From: Aspidapion aeneum
Lineage: Eukaryota; Arthropoda; Insecta; Coleoptera; Brentidae
Length of the DNA: 64,000 bases
Reading direction: 5' to 3'
Assembly: GCA_963576565.1 (NCBI GenBank)
Contig: OY755039.1
Coordinates: 126,898,640-126,962,639, forward strand
Part shown: positions 35,181 to 47,036 of the stretch, piece after piece
How the letters are laid out: each line of letters starts with the position of its first letter
How positions within the stretch are numbered: the stretch's first letter is position 1
Notes under the pieces: generated by a model
What the model saw: only the letters and a program-made list of their open reading frames with translations
The model's database searches: none
Told to the model about the DNA's origin: nothing
Position numbers and translations under genes: made by a program

Positions 35181-35574
35181 TACCTTCCTAGCTAGCCTAT
35201 TAGCACACTTCAAGTGAAGCTATGATAATCAACCTTGAAAACAGTTTTTGTAAATATCTCAAAAACTAAAGCTCCTACGAAGTTTTTGGTTATAATACAA
35301 ATTATTAAGCCAAATAGAGTTCTAAAACCGCATATTGATGCGATGCTCCGTTAAAAAGTTAGCATTTTTTAAATCTTTTAATTGTCATTAACCTGTCATT
35401 AGCATTAAAAGATTTTGACCAAAATCACATCAGCTCGTTATAGTGTCGATCACTATTTTATGAAAATCGGTTCAGCGGTTAAAATAAAACATTTTCGGCG
35501 TTATCTGAAAAAAAAATTTCGTCGAAAACAATACAACAAATACAATAGCCATTGCTGCGCGGGCTAGGAATGTA
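35181..35574. mobile_element. TACCTTCCTAGC-type MITE
   Basis: Begins TACCTTCCTAGCTAGCCTAT and ends GCGCGGGCTAGGAATGTA. It lacks the microsatellite found in the other copies, so it is shorter. Its right end provides the empty-site reference for the insertion at 3553-3920. Confidence 0.75.
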
Positions 35575-35734
35575 AAAATATTTAGGGATAGTTTAAAATG
35601 TAAGAAAATATTTAGAGTGTTTCTTTTTTGTCCAAAAATCTCATAAAATCATGAATTATTTTCAATCAAAATTGTTCTAATGAAACTAATCCGGTAATGA
35701 ACGTCTCTAAATTGAAATCGGAGCATTGTGTCAT

Positions 35735-38546
35735 TCTAACACTTTCTCAGAACGAAACTGCAAAAGCAATTTAACTTTGAAATTTATCGCCAAATTTTAG
35801 TCAAGGGTACAAAATTCAATTATGATTAAGAAGTTTAAACAGATTTTAGATAGACAATAAAGTAAAAAGTAGAAGTTGATTCAATATTTAGACGAGAAAA
35901 GAGGAAAACAAAGTATAGTTTTTGCAAAGTCACTTGAATAACTCCTAATACGGGGTTCTATCGATTTTATGAAATTTTGCTTCATTCTGCGCTTCAAAAG
36001 TTATCCAAATTCATATAACATCTTCCTGGTATAATTTCAACCCTACCGACATAGAAGAGAGCTCTTTGCGATCCGACCACAAAGTATTTGTTTTCCGACC
36101 GACCGAGCGCAGGTGGATGAACGGCACCTGATTGGCAGATTTTTTTGAGATGCGCTTTTAATTGCTTTCGGGTGTGCTTTTCGGGACCCCATTAGTCGGC
36201 AGTATGCAGAGTTAGAAAATAAATCAGTGTCGTTCCTGTAGGTGTAGGAATATAAAGTTGTATTATCTATTTGTATTTCTTTAGTTTACGCCATAATTAA
36301 ATGAAATAATTTTCATGAATATATCTACCGCCGCCCATGTCACTTTCTATAAAGGATATGCCGATGGTCGGCTCTTATCTTTGTTCAACTGACTTTGCAA
36401 AAACTATACAATCTAAATTTTAATTTGAGGGATTATTGCATTTGGCCTAACCACAGTGTTGTTATCTACACTGTGGCCTAACCAACCGTTCTTGTTTCTT
36501 ACTCCAATACGATAACTATTATTAGGTATATCAGCAATTGATTAGTCTATATCAGGTGACGTGTCTTTCTGGATGATCTGCCTAACCACACATAATAATT
36601 AATTCAATACATTGCAATATATATTTATTTACAGTTCTCCTTTATATGAATCTATTTTAATTTTTTCCCCGTTGACCGCAAATAAATATATTTTCTATGC
36701 ATTTTAAAGTACGGGGTACTTGTTTGCAGACTAAATATACTAACGGTTGGCGGATTTTTCTATGCTACACTAATAACTAACTTTATTTCATACTTATTTT
36801 TCTTACCTTACTTACTTATTAAAATAAATGTCTAATCTAATGTAAAAAGTACCTGAATTTTTTTATTTTTTAAATTAATTTAAAATTTGTCATAATAGGG
36901 GTTTTATGTTACAAGAATTGAGATAAAGTGTCAAATCGAGAGTTTTGCCCAGGAGGTTTTGATTATTATTATTTTTTTAAAAATATTTTTCTTACAATTT
37001 TTGTTATTAAATATATTTTTTAATTTTTATCGTGTTTTTTTGAGCGTTTTTATGTTGCTCTTTGTTTTCACGTTAATATGTTTAGCCTATTTAAAAGATT
37101 TTAGAAGTAGTATTTTTTTGGTCAGTCCAGCCATGAATAAAAATAAAAATTCAAATATCCTTTATTAAAATTACACCTGAAAGTTCACAATGATGGCATT
37201 CAATTGTGGCATACATAAAAATATTACCACCATGGTATCAGAGATCAGAGAAGAGCCCACCATGATGGTCGTATTGCACTTGTGTTTAAGATGAGTGAAG
37301 CGTATTACAATTAAATATTTTTATTTAAGGAAGATGATTTAGTTTCTTCAGAATTCTTAGAATGATACTGCAAAGCAAGATAAAAACTGAACTTTGAAGT
37401 TTATCGAGGAATTCTAGTTAGGGACACAAAAATCAATTATGATTAAAAATTATAAACAGATTTTAGAGAGGCAATAATTATGTAAACTAAGAAAGAGAAG
37501 TCTAACTAATATTCAGCTGAAAAAAGATTAAAAGAAAGTACAATCTAATTTTTAATTTGAAGTAATATTACATTTGGCCTAATCAACCGTTATTGTTCCT
37601 TACCCCAATAAGGAAACTATTATTAGATATATCAGCAACTGATTAATCTATATCAGGTGACGTGTGTTTTATAGTTTATATTATCTACCTATAACTAACT
37701 AGAATATTCTTCATTAAAATTATAAAGACTTCTAAGTTGACATTGGTGATATTAAATCATGACATACATAAAAAATCACCTCCATGCTCTGATGATCGTA
37801 TTGCACTTGTGTTGAAGATGATTGAAGCGTATCGTTCACGGGAATACGTGTCATGACTAGTATCATTATTAATGCGTAAGATAACAGCCTAGGCTAAATT
37901 TAGTTTAAAACATTTTTACTATTAAATATTTTTGTTTAAAAGAATTGTTTATTTTTGGTTTTAATTTCTTCAACTTTCATTAGCACTTTCTCAGAACGAT
38001 ACTGCAAACGCAAGATAAAAATTAACTTTATTTTATCGCCGAATGACCGTCCAGGGTACAAAATTCAATTATATTTTAGAAAGACAATTTATAAAATAAG
38101 AAGTAGAAGTCTATCCAATATTTAAATGAGAAATGAATAAAAGAAAGTAGGCACAATCAAAATTTTAATATGAAGTATTATTGCATGTGACCTAATCAAC
38201 GGTTATTGTTCCTTACCGCAATAAGGAATCTATTGTTAGTTATATCAGCAATTGACTGGTCTATAACAGGTGACGTGTCTTTTTATTATGATCTACCTAG
38301 AACTAACCATACATAATAGCTATTAGTCAACAAACATTAAAAACAATAAAAATTCAAACATTCTTGATTAAAACATTAAACACCTGTAAGTTCACATTGG
38401 TGACATTAAATCGTGGCATACATAAAAAATCACCTCCATGGTCTGATGATCGTATTGCACTTGTGTTAAAGATGACTGAAGCGTGTCGTTCACGGGATCA
38501 CGTGTCTTATGACGAGAATCATTATTTAGTGCTTAAGGTATTAGCT
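35735..38546 (+). repeat. Diverged large direct repeat, three units of ~600 bp or more
   Basis: Units start near 35735, 37355 and 37980 with CACTTTCTCAGAACGAAACT-like sequence. They continue through GGGTACAAAATTCAATTATG, ATATCAGCAATTGA...GGTGACGTGT and end with CATACATAAAAAATCACCTC...GATCGTATTGCACTTGTGTT. The first unit is longer (about 1.6 kb, extra sequence 36000-36350 that is GC-richer). The last ~130 bases of each unit resemble coding sequence. No terminal signals were found that identify a transposon class. Confidence 0.6.
38418..38546 (+). pseudogene. Coding-like segment repeated in the three ~600-bp units
   Basis: The plus-strand frame reads HKKSPPWSDDRIALVLKMTE then ACRSRDHVSYDENHYLVLKV. 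Related but broken copies stand at about 37770-37860 (with a stop after REYVS) and 37210-37310. Composition and conservation of the reading frame hint at an exon captured and amplified with the unit. I do not recognise the protein. Confidence 0.3.
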
Positions 38547-38559
38547 TAGATAGAATGGA

Positions 38560-40085
38560 ATTTATACAATATAAAAAAAAATAATTGAAATAAGGGTCTC
38601 TGAGTTTAAAGATTCTATATCCAACGAAAGTCTAACCTAGCCTTCATTCTTCACATGTTTAAAATCGTTTAGTTATTTTTTTGTTGTGAAAGCTACTCAA
38701 GATTAGGGTCCCTGTATGTTGACATATTTGGATAGAATAGGGTCGTGCCAAGCCCATCAATGTCTTTCAAAATAAAAGTACAAAACATCGGATCTCTATA
38801 CTCTAACAATGTTTGGAAAGTATAGTCGCTCTTTACAACGAACGGCGGTAATTTATCTCAAATGAGTTTCAAAAGGGAACTCAGGGAAGTTTTTACACAA
38901 GAGAAAATCAAGTTTTTATTTTAAAAATATAAATTTTGATTAAAATAAATATGTACCTAAACTCCATATCATAATTGTTGGGATAAGTTTTTGACAGTTA
39001 TCAGCTGTTTACCATAACAAATAGCATAGGCCAACGAAAAAAAGTTGTAAAAAGTTGTTTCAAAAATAATGATATGAACTATATTCCTGTTTCCTAATTA
39101 GCTGTTATAATAAATCAGATAAGAAATATTGATTTTTAAATTTTTCCAGCAATCCAGAATTTCAAACATTGTGAAAAAAAATTATTGAGGTCAAAATTTG
39201 TGAGGTAAGTGTAGCCTTTCACTATACAGTTAGGTTTAGTGCATACGTATAACTAAAATGTAAACTTCAGCATCCTATTAAAGGAAGAACAATGTACCGA
39301 TAGCTGTTTGCCAATTTTTTTGTGCCTGTATATACAGGGTTTTTTTAATTTTTAAAACAAAACAAGCTTTTTTGAGTAATTTTGGCAATTTTTTTGGAAA
39401 ACGCTTGATCACGTTTATTTTCTTTGCGTGAGGGACATCTTTTGAGCGCTTGGGTGTGCCGCTTATCTAGAGAGATAATATAATTCGAGTTTCGTCTTTG
39501 ATGGGCTGCTGAAAATTCATTCATTTCCAAACTTTGATGGTAAATATGTCAAAAACAAAGCGCGTTGACTTGACTCACCCCTACTTTAAATGTCAATATT
39601 TCAAAAATTGACCTTTCCAATTCCCCATATCACGCCAATAAAAATAACAACCTAGACGCAAATTCAAGAATGACATTGATGGGCTTCTCGCGACTATTAT
39701 ATCCAAATATGTCACTCACTCACCCAAGATTGTCAAAAAAGTGGGTTAATTTTAGTCCTGAAAAGTCATATGCCGATTAGTGTTGGTTTGACAGGAGAGT
39801 GACAGATAGATGAGTTAAGACAAATATTTAGCAAAAAATATGACACCTGCGAATAATTGACACTTCTTTGACCTTCACTGAATGATCTTATCAATATTTT
39901 TTTAAAATTAAATTAAATTTATTTTATTTACACACCACTTTAATTTGTCTAAGATTCTTTAAAACACTTAAAAATTTCAGGCTTTTTTGTGCTAAATGGA
40001 TAAGCACTGTTTCACCACTGACTCTGACAATAAAATCCAAATAAACTAAATTTCTGATTGAATTTTAGAAAAAGGAAATACCTAC
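38560..40085. other. Intron sequence without recognised features
   Basis: No repeat ends or gene seen. Short stretches are repeated loosely (TATTTGGATAGAATAGGGTC near 38727 against an inverse CTATTATATCCAAATATG near 39694). The minus-strand frame at 39345-39530 is unsupported. Confidence 0.3.
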
Positions 40086-40245
40086 TTGGACTGAACATGA
40101 CGCACAACAGAGATCTCTCCTTGCTTTTGTCAGAATTTCCGCGAAAAGGGCAACCGGATTTGTTGTTGAACTCTGAGCTGAGACCGTTCAAAACGTCATC
40201 CACAACTTCGCGCGCTACCCTCTTCAGTTCACCACTGTCAGCCAT
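40086..40245 (-). CDS. Rtnl1: Reticulon middle-isoform first coding exon (candidate)
   Basis: ATG at 40243-40245 opens 53 codons (MADSGELKRVAREVVDDVLN, then GLSSEFNNKSGCPFRGNSDK, SKERSLLCVMFSP) plus one base, then a GTAGGT donor. It ends in phase 1, exactly what the 30780 acceptor needs, giving a 256-aa protein. Composition is coding-like and GC-richer than the intron around it, as is the upstream 40246-40345. A competing donor at 40081 (GTATTT) would leave phase 2 and break the frame. I do not recognise the N-terminal sequence itself, so assignment to this gene rests on strand, position and phase. It could instead be a small separate gene. Confidence 0.65.
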
Positions 40246-40345
40246 TACACCCTAAATTTTATGCGCGCCTGTGCTTCAAATCGATAGCTTTCCGCCTGTG
40301 AGGAGAGGGATGTTTACCCAAGTGCGCCGTTGACAACTGACAGGT
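40246..40345 (-). promoter_or_regulatory. Candidate 5' UTR/promoter of the middle reticulon isoform
   Basis: GC-richer stretch directly upstream of the ATG at 40245 (contains GCGCGCCTGTGC and AAGTGCGCCGTTGACAAC). Context only. Confidence 0.35.
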
Positions 40346-43117
40346 AGTAAAGATACAAACAAAAAACGTCTAAAACTTGAAGCTAGAGGCTGTTGAATAC
40401 ACCATAAAATCAAACACTACAACAAAAATTTTACTGTTTTCCGGGTTTAGACACGATGGGTATAGTATAACATTAATGTATGTATGATGACAAACAATTA
40501 CTACTGCACTAGGCTCGGTTAAGGTGCAAGCCAAGGTCTGGGCAAGCGCGCTGATATCGATTCAAGTGCTGGGAATGATACAAAGGACGGAGTTTTCCAT
40601 ATTATCGCCAGATAAGGCAGTGTTGGAGTGCAAAGGGCGAAACAAAATGTAATGTCTAGAATAATATATTGGGTCCCAGTAGGCCAGTAGCGTGCACATG
40701 GCTGGGTAATAGGAACAGTTTGAAAAGCTTTAAATTTTGACAACTTTGACATCTGTTAGTGTTCGTTACTTTCTTGATTTTATTTCTATATTATATTATT
40801 TTAATAAAATAAGAGTCCCTGACCGTTGAGATGGTGGAGAGCCCGGAGGGCCCAATCCATAGACTTATAATAGGAATGGACTGAGCACGTCGCATAAGCG
40901 CAATGCTGTAGAAGTGATTCCAGAGTGAGATGGGGCTAGTGAGGGCAAAACACGGACAAAAACGCATTATATTGTATGGGAAAGACCTATTTGAATTAAT
41001 TCGAAACTTTGAGTTAGAAAAACGACTTTATTGAAAGTAAAGAAGTTTTTGTAATTGCTCTAGAATCTATAAAGGTAAAGTTTAATACAAATTTTCATTT
41101 AAAACATACTTTTTTTGATATTTTTTAAAAACCAAACCTATGACATTATTTTATTAGTTTGAAGATTTATTGCAAAATAGTTATTTTGTTAATCGCAAAA
41201 AACAATTTTTGATATTTGTAGTTTAAGTATAATTTTTTTTTTAAATTAAAATCCTTTTGGATTCTACCTAAATCGACTAGGTACTATTCCTGAAAATTTT
41301 GTACGTACAGATAGACACACAGACATCATGACAATATTGATGAAAAGATCTAAAGACAAAATCTCGAAAACCCAAAGATCGAGAAACAAAAAATCGAAAA
41401 AAATATCAAAAAACAAAATTTCCAATGATAAAAGATCGAAAGACAATTGAACGATAGGAGATCGAAAACATAAAATCTCAAAAAAAAAACTAAAAAGTAA
41501 AAAAAATATCAAAAAAAATTACCTGCCTGGTTAGGTTAGTATACTAAAAAAACTAACCTAAACTGGTAAGATTGCTATATCAAAAACGGCTCCGGTTCAA
41601 AAGATGATATTTAAAACAGCTGCTTTTAAAACAGCGGTCTCATTTGGACGTTAATAACAACGACATTTTAAAACAATGCAGTGGCATTTAAAATAGCCAC
41701 ATTCAGAAAAATCGACATTAAGAAAACCGACAATTAAAACAGCGACAGTTCATTTTGGTTCAAATCTGAACTGGTTAGCTTAGTAGTATAGTTCCCCTGT
41801 CCTCGAACCAGGTAAGAGTGGGTACAAGGAGGACCTCACTTTCAAAAATGTGTACACCGATTGACAGTATTGTCAGGTATTGACTTAGTATTGACACCTA
41901 TTGACAGGTCATTTGTAGACCGATTGGCAAGGTAAGGACCCCTCTGGTTAGGTATAAAAACCCAACTAGGTCAGGTTTGGAAACTTACCTAACCAGGTCA
42001 GATTAGACATTTAATTTTTTATTGAATTTTTCGCTTTTTAATGTTATTCCATCTTTTTTCTTTCGATCTTTTGTCTTTCTGGATTATATGTTTTCGATCA
42101 GACTGTAAAAGTTGGAAACACAGAAAACTTTTTTATTTTTTTTTTCGAAAATTGTTTTTCATAAAAAGTTCTCCCTTAACATTATCCAGTCGTATACGAG
42201 GTATAGAAAAATATATTTTTTTTACCATAACGAAAATTGTTATAAACAAAGTGATATTTTAGATTTTAGAACCTTTTTCTGCTCGCGTGCGGAAACGACC
42301 CACGGTTTTCAATGAAGTGAATGCTTGGCCAATTTAAAAAAAATATATATTTAAAAGACCTGTTTAGATGATAAACAAAAAATTATAATTTAAATCAACA
42401 GGGTTCGATTTTCCAAAATGACTCTGACTATATTATAAAGGTCCAAAAACTGATAAATATCGTTCCTTGAAAAGGTGGTAAAAAATTATTATTTTATTAA
42501 GAAAAATACCTTCCGCTATTTATTATACCGCTGTAAAATTTTTATTACAAATTATTTTTAGAAAAATGATTATATTTATTTTGTGTACACATGATCAGTA
42601 AACGGTTTAAAAAAATCAAGGTCTTAGTTAAAACCACAGTGTATGCTACCTACACTGTACTAAGACGTAGAAAACTATTTGTCAGTTTATTTTGATTTAA
42701 AGTCTTGTTGAGTGCAACCCCTCATATGTACATACCTGTTGCAATGTTAGTTCAAGAAAATATATGTTATAAATATTTACAAAGAATATACTGAACGTGT
42801 ACCATTTACATTTTACTTGTACCTACCTTTCTGCACTCCACTGGAAACTCAACTCATTCTATCTTCCTTAATTAATTTTAAATCGTTTATTTTTAGATAG
42901 GCTTACAAAGCCTAACAACTACAATAAAGATTCTGATACTCGTATATTTTACCGTTATATAGTTTGAAGGGGTCAGGGCCTTTTTAGCCTTTTATTTTAC
43001 TGCTGGACATGAACTTGAAATTTCCAATGTTTTATTTTATTGAAAAAAATATGTTAAATTTTTTTTTATAAACCTTGTCTTGTATTCTTACTGTTCTTGA
43101 ACTTTAATAACTTACTT
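40346..43117. other. Intron sequence with unclassified repeats
   Basis: 40500-40940 is GC-richer and repeat-like (GGCAAGCGCGCTGATATCGA, GGAATGGACTGAGCACGTCG), possibly an old SINE. 41330-41515 holds many AAAGATCGAAA units, with inverted ATCTTTTGTCTTT-like sequence near 42040-42105. 41590-41760 holds AAAACAGCGAC-like units. No gene supported. Confidence 0.35.
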
Positions 43118-43494
43118 TAGTCAGTGGCGTTAGCCTAAAAATATTTCAGTGCCGGACCCCAGCACCAAATTTGGCACACGGTTTCTAGAGATAATAAGGC
43201 TTCAAAAATTGCCGAGAGACAATCTCTCGCATCTCCGTATCATCCTTTGATGACGTCATCAAAATGGCGGACCAAATTTTTAGCATGGAATTGAATTATC
43301 ACTTGTAACTTTCTAATATTTAACCGGTTTTAAGTTTTAATAGCTCATTTTAAAGCCTAAATAATTTGCTAAAAAAAACCTATATTCAGTTTTTTGTAGG
43401 AGGGGTAGTTTTCACGCATCCCTTAAAATTGGAATAAATAAATGAAAAACAACGGTTTTATTCTAAACAAATTGAAACGTTAAAACAACAAAAA

Positions 43495-44101
43495 TACTCT
43501 GCCAATATATGGGCCCCTAAGCTCAAACTAGGTACTATAGTTATAGTGTACCTGTGAGCTAATATAACAAAAAACTGAAATATATTTTATTCAACTCCAG
43601 ACTAAATTACCTTTTGTTTGATACCACATAAGCCATGTTTTGACTTAATCTCAAATTTTTGAAATCTACCCCCACCCTTAAAAAAAAAACTAAAATGTAT
43701 TTTGTTAAACTCCAGACTCAATTACCTTTCGTTTGATATCACACACGCCATATTTTCACATAAACTCTAATTTTTGAAATCTACCCCCACCCTTTTATTT
43801 GGTTTGTGTTCGGTAGATTTTGTTCATTTTTAAATGGGACCATCTCGACCCAAGACCCAGCCTAGGTACCAAATTTCATTAAAATCGGCTAAGCGGTTTT
43901 TGAGTTATGCGCGTTGGTCGTTACAGACAGACAGACAGACAGACATACAGACAGACAGACAGACGGTGCAACAAAAAAGTTTCAAAATCATCTGAAACGC
44001 AAAGATATATAAAAAATTTTGAAATCGGAGCAACTTTTTTTCCTCGAAAAAATTAGGATCACCATAGCTCACACTACTATAGTATAGTCTATGTGTGAGC
44101 T
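43495..44101 (-). mobile_element. Hairpin-bounded (TCTG)n element, reversed copy 5
   Basis: Complete copy on the minus strand: it begins (as read on plus) TACTCTGCCAATATATGGGC and ends GTGTGAGCT. It has two subrepeats and a short (CAGA)n tract (43924-43965). Confidence 0.75.
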
Positions 44102-44292
44102 GAAAATGGTTTATAACGTATACTACTCTTAATTTTAACTATTTTTTGCCCCCCCTCCCCCATCGACACATCCCCCCCCTTTGCCTTCTCTCTGAAATGT
44201 GACAAATTTGTTTTCATAAGCAAAATAATAAAACTTTTTTATTGAAAAAACAAAATGTACCTAATAAAATAAATATTTCTTAAATATTTATT

Positions 44293-44972
44293 AGCTCACA
44301 CATATACTATACTATAGTAGTGTGAGCTATGGTGATCCTAATTTTTTCGAGAAAAAAAAAGTTGCTCCGATTTCAAAATTTTTTATATATCTTTGCGTTT
44401 CAGATGATTTTGAAACTTTTTTGTCGCGCCGTCTGTCTGTCTGTCTGTCTGTATGTCTGTCTGTAACGACCAACGCGCATAACTCAAAAACCGCTTGGCC
44501 GATTTTAATGAAATTTGGTACCTAGGCTGGATCTTGGGTCGAGATGGTCCCATTTAAAAATGAACAAAATCCACTGAACACAAGCCAAATAAAAGGGTGG
44601 GGGAAGATTTCAAAAATTAGAGTTTATTTGAAAAAAAGCCTTAATACATTTTAATTTTTTTTTCTTCAAAAAGGGTGGGGGTAGATTTTAAAAATTAGAG
44701 TTTACGTGAAAATATGGCGTGTGTGATATTAAACGAAAGGTAATTGAGTCCGGAGTTAAACATAATACAGTTTAGTTTTTGTTTTATTATGGGTGGGGGT
44801 AGATTTCAAAAATTTGAGTTTAAGTCAAAACATGGCTTGTGTGGTATCAAACAAGAGGTAATTTAGTCTGGAGTTGAATAAGATATATTTCAGGTTTTAG
44901 TTTTATTAGCTCGCACGTACTCTATAACTATAGTATCTAGTGTGAGCTTAGGGGCCCATATTATGGCAGAGT
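44293..44972 (+). mobile_element. Hairpin-bounded (TCTG)n element, copy 6
   Basis: Complete copy with a short CTGT tract (44431-44464), three subrepeats (one shortened) and the 3' hairpin, ending ATGGCAGAGTA before a T run. Confidence 0.75.
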
Positions 44973-45324
44973 ATTTTTTCTACCCTCCCCTTACTTAAGC
45001 CTTTTCTTTTTTTGTTCCGGTTCACTCCTTAAACCTATATACACCTAAAAATTTATCAAAATGTATAATGTATAGCCATTTAAAGTGATTTTGAGTGAGG
45101 GGTGGGGGGGGGGTTGAAGGGCAAATTCCGTATCAGCTGCCCAAGTAGGTGTACAAAAATTGTCTAGAGGACTATAGAATGTTACAAAACACTACAGGAC
45201 CAAGAATTTATTTAAAAGTCCTGTAAAATGGTCTACAAATTTGGTTCAGCTAATCACCCCTTGGCAAATTCATAATCTATTTGCATTTCACTGTCTGATT
45301 AAATCAAAGACTGGTAAGAAAGGG

Positions 45325-45393
45325 GGCCAGTTGCCTCCCTTGCGCCTTCTTGGATAGGGAGTATTCAAGGAGGCGCAAGGGAGGCAACTGGCC
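45325..45393. repeat. Strong hairpin, 22-bp perfect stem
   Basis: 45325-45346 (GGCCAGTTGCCTCCCTTGCG and CC) pairs exactly with 45372-45393 around a 25-base loop; the stem extends by three more pairs including a G-T. GC-rich against an AT-rich background. The next hairpin starts 10 bases later. Confidence 0.85.
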
Positions 45394-45403
45394 TCCTTTT
45401 GAG

Positions 45404-45482
45404 GTGAGGTGAGCGTTAGTTTTGTCTTTGTCGTATATTCAATAATAAACAAAGACAAAAGTCACTTTCACGCTCACCTCAC
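45404..45482. repeat. Second hairpin with two-block stem
   Basis: GTGAGGTGAGCG (45404-45415) pairs with 45471-45482. After a small internal loop TTTTGTCTTTGT (45420-45431) pairs with ACAAAGACAAAA (45449-45460). Adjacent to the hairpin at 45325-45393. Confidence 0.8.
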
Positions 45483-46389
45483 GGGATCCCAATTATACGG
45501 GCCTAGGTCAGGCCCGGTCAGCTGTTAAATCATTTGTTTTCAATTTTTGGAAGTCAAAGGAATTTTGGGGGCTCGAGGGGATAAAAAGGGTCAGGGCTGA
45601 GAAAATGTATTCGAGGGAAGGAGCGGGGACAGTGGAAAAAGGGTAGGAATTTTCTTTAGTTTTCTAAAATTGTTAACAAACATTTAATAAAACCCAAAAA
45701 AATGTTTTTTATTTTGCTTGCAATACAAGAAAATTATTAGAGTTCAGTCGAACGTGGGGGCAGGGGGTGTGTTAGTGGAGGGAGGGACAAACAATAATTA
45801 AAATTAAAATGCTGTTTTATACTTAATATGTAATATAATTTTTTTTGGTTTTGTTTTTTATACATAATTTGTTGACAATAAAGCTGTCAGTTTTTACTAA
45901 TTACCAAAATTTTCATGGATGCGTTAAAACTACCCCCCCATACAAAAAATTAATATATGGTTTTTTTTAGCAAATTATTCAAGCTTTAAAATGAGCTATT
46001 AAAACTTAAAATCGGTTAAAAAGTAACAACATTACTGGTAATAATCTAATTTTCTGCTAAAAATTTTGTCTGCCATTTTGATGACGTCATCAAAGGATGA
46101 TCCGGACATGCCAGAGATTGTCTCCTGGCAATTTTTGAAGCCCAGCATGTGCAGAAGCTGTGTGCCAAATTTGGTGCTGGTGTCCATCACTGAAATATTT
46201 TGGTGCTTTTTAAGGTCAACGCCATCGACTACTTGAATTATTTTGTTGAATAGGGTCATGTTCTATTTTTAAGTTCTTTGTCAAATATTTTTATTTTAAG
46301 ATATTTTATTCCACCAGTTTTGAATTGAAAAAGGTTATTTTGAAATACAGGGTGCTCTTTAAATAATGTTAAAATTGTAGATTTCTTGG

Positions 46390-46505
46390 GTAAAAAGTAT
46401 ATTATATACCAATTGATAAAAGTGGCACTTTTTATCCCGAGGCCAAAGGTTTGTTTCTGCATCGAGGAATAAAGAGACACTTTTATCACGGGAGTATACG
46501 CTATT
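46390..46505. repeat. Solo hairpin related to the ends of the recombinase element
   Basis: The left part reads TATATACCAATTGATAAAAG and CACTTTTTATCCCGAGGC. The right part is the imperfect inverse (GGAATAAAGAGACACTTTTA, then GGGAGTATAC). The same TATATACC...ACTTTTTATCCCGAGGC hairpin forms the right end of the element at 46805-48752. 46505-46700 continues with diverged TTTATCCCTGATTTGTCAC units. Confidence 0.65.
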
Positions 46506-47036
46506 TTTACACTTTTTGACTTTTTTTCTGAATTTTGTGGAGTTTTTAGGTTTTTATGTTTTTTTTAGGATTTTTACATTTTATCCAGATCTGTCACTTT
46601 TCCTTTCGATTTTTATTTTTTATCCCTGATATCTCAGTTTTGATATTGTTTTTTTAAACTTTTTATCCCTGATTTGTCACGTGTCATCCCGGGGATGAAA
46701 AGATAGAAAATACTCTGCCAATATATGGGCCCCTAAGCTCACACTAGGTACTATAGTTATAGTGTACGTGTGAGCTAATATAACTAAAAACTGAAATATA
46801 TTTTTTGCAATTCAGGGGCTAAAAACGCATTTTAGTCCCTCATTTTAGGGACTAAAATAGTACTTTTTATCCCGGGGACTAAAATATTTTACTCCCGGGG
46901 ACTAAAATATTTTAGTCCCTGGACCCGAATTCATGGTTTTTTCAAATTTTGTATTTTTGTATTTGGGAGCATCTAAAAATAGGCCTATACACTATCAAAA
47001 TAAACTATAGGCTAGGTCTATCTATACATTCCTACG

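Larger units (their letters stand above)
43118..46238. mobile_element. Inverted ~310-bp arms enclosing two inverted hairpin-family elements
   Basis: 43118-43435 and 45905-46238 are inverted copies. Matching blocks include the GTGGCGTT end, TTCAAAAATTGCC, the 20-mer CATCCTTTGATGACGTCATC and TAAAGC...AATAATTTGCTAAAAAAA. Outer ends pair as AGTCAGTGGCGTT and AGTCGATGGCGTT, resembling hAT-type ends. The span between holds a reversed (43495-44101) and a forward (44293-44972) copy of the AGCTCACAC family plus two hairpins (45325-45482). It may be one composite element or two solo copies of a repeat. Confidence 0.55.

Noticed and set aside
36959..37168. Hydrophobic 69-codon frame suggesting a small membrane protein
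   Set aside because: Extremely AT-rich Phe/Ile/Leu run with no start context and inside the diverged repeat.
40519..40752. 77-codon minus-strand frame in a GC-richer stretch
   Set aside because: No recognisable domain; the stretch looks like an old repeat and the frame lacks splice or promoter support.
46032..46259. 75-codon minus-strand frame containing MADKIFSRKL, similar to VADKIFSQNL of the recombinase
   Set aside because: The segment is the right arm of the 43118-46238 inverted repeat; the similarity is only a few residues and the other arm is not open.
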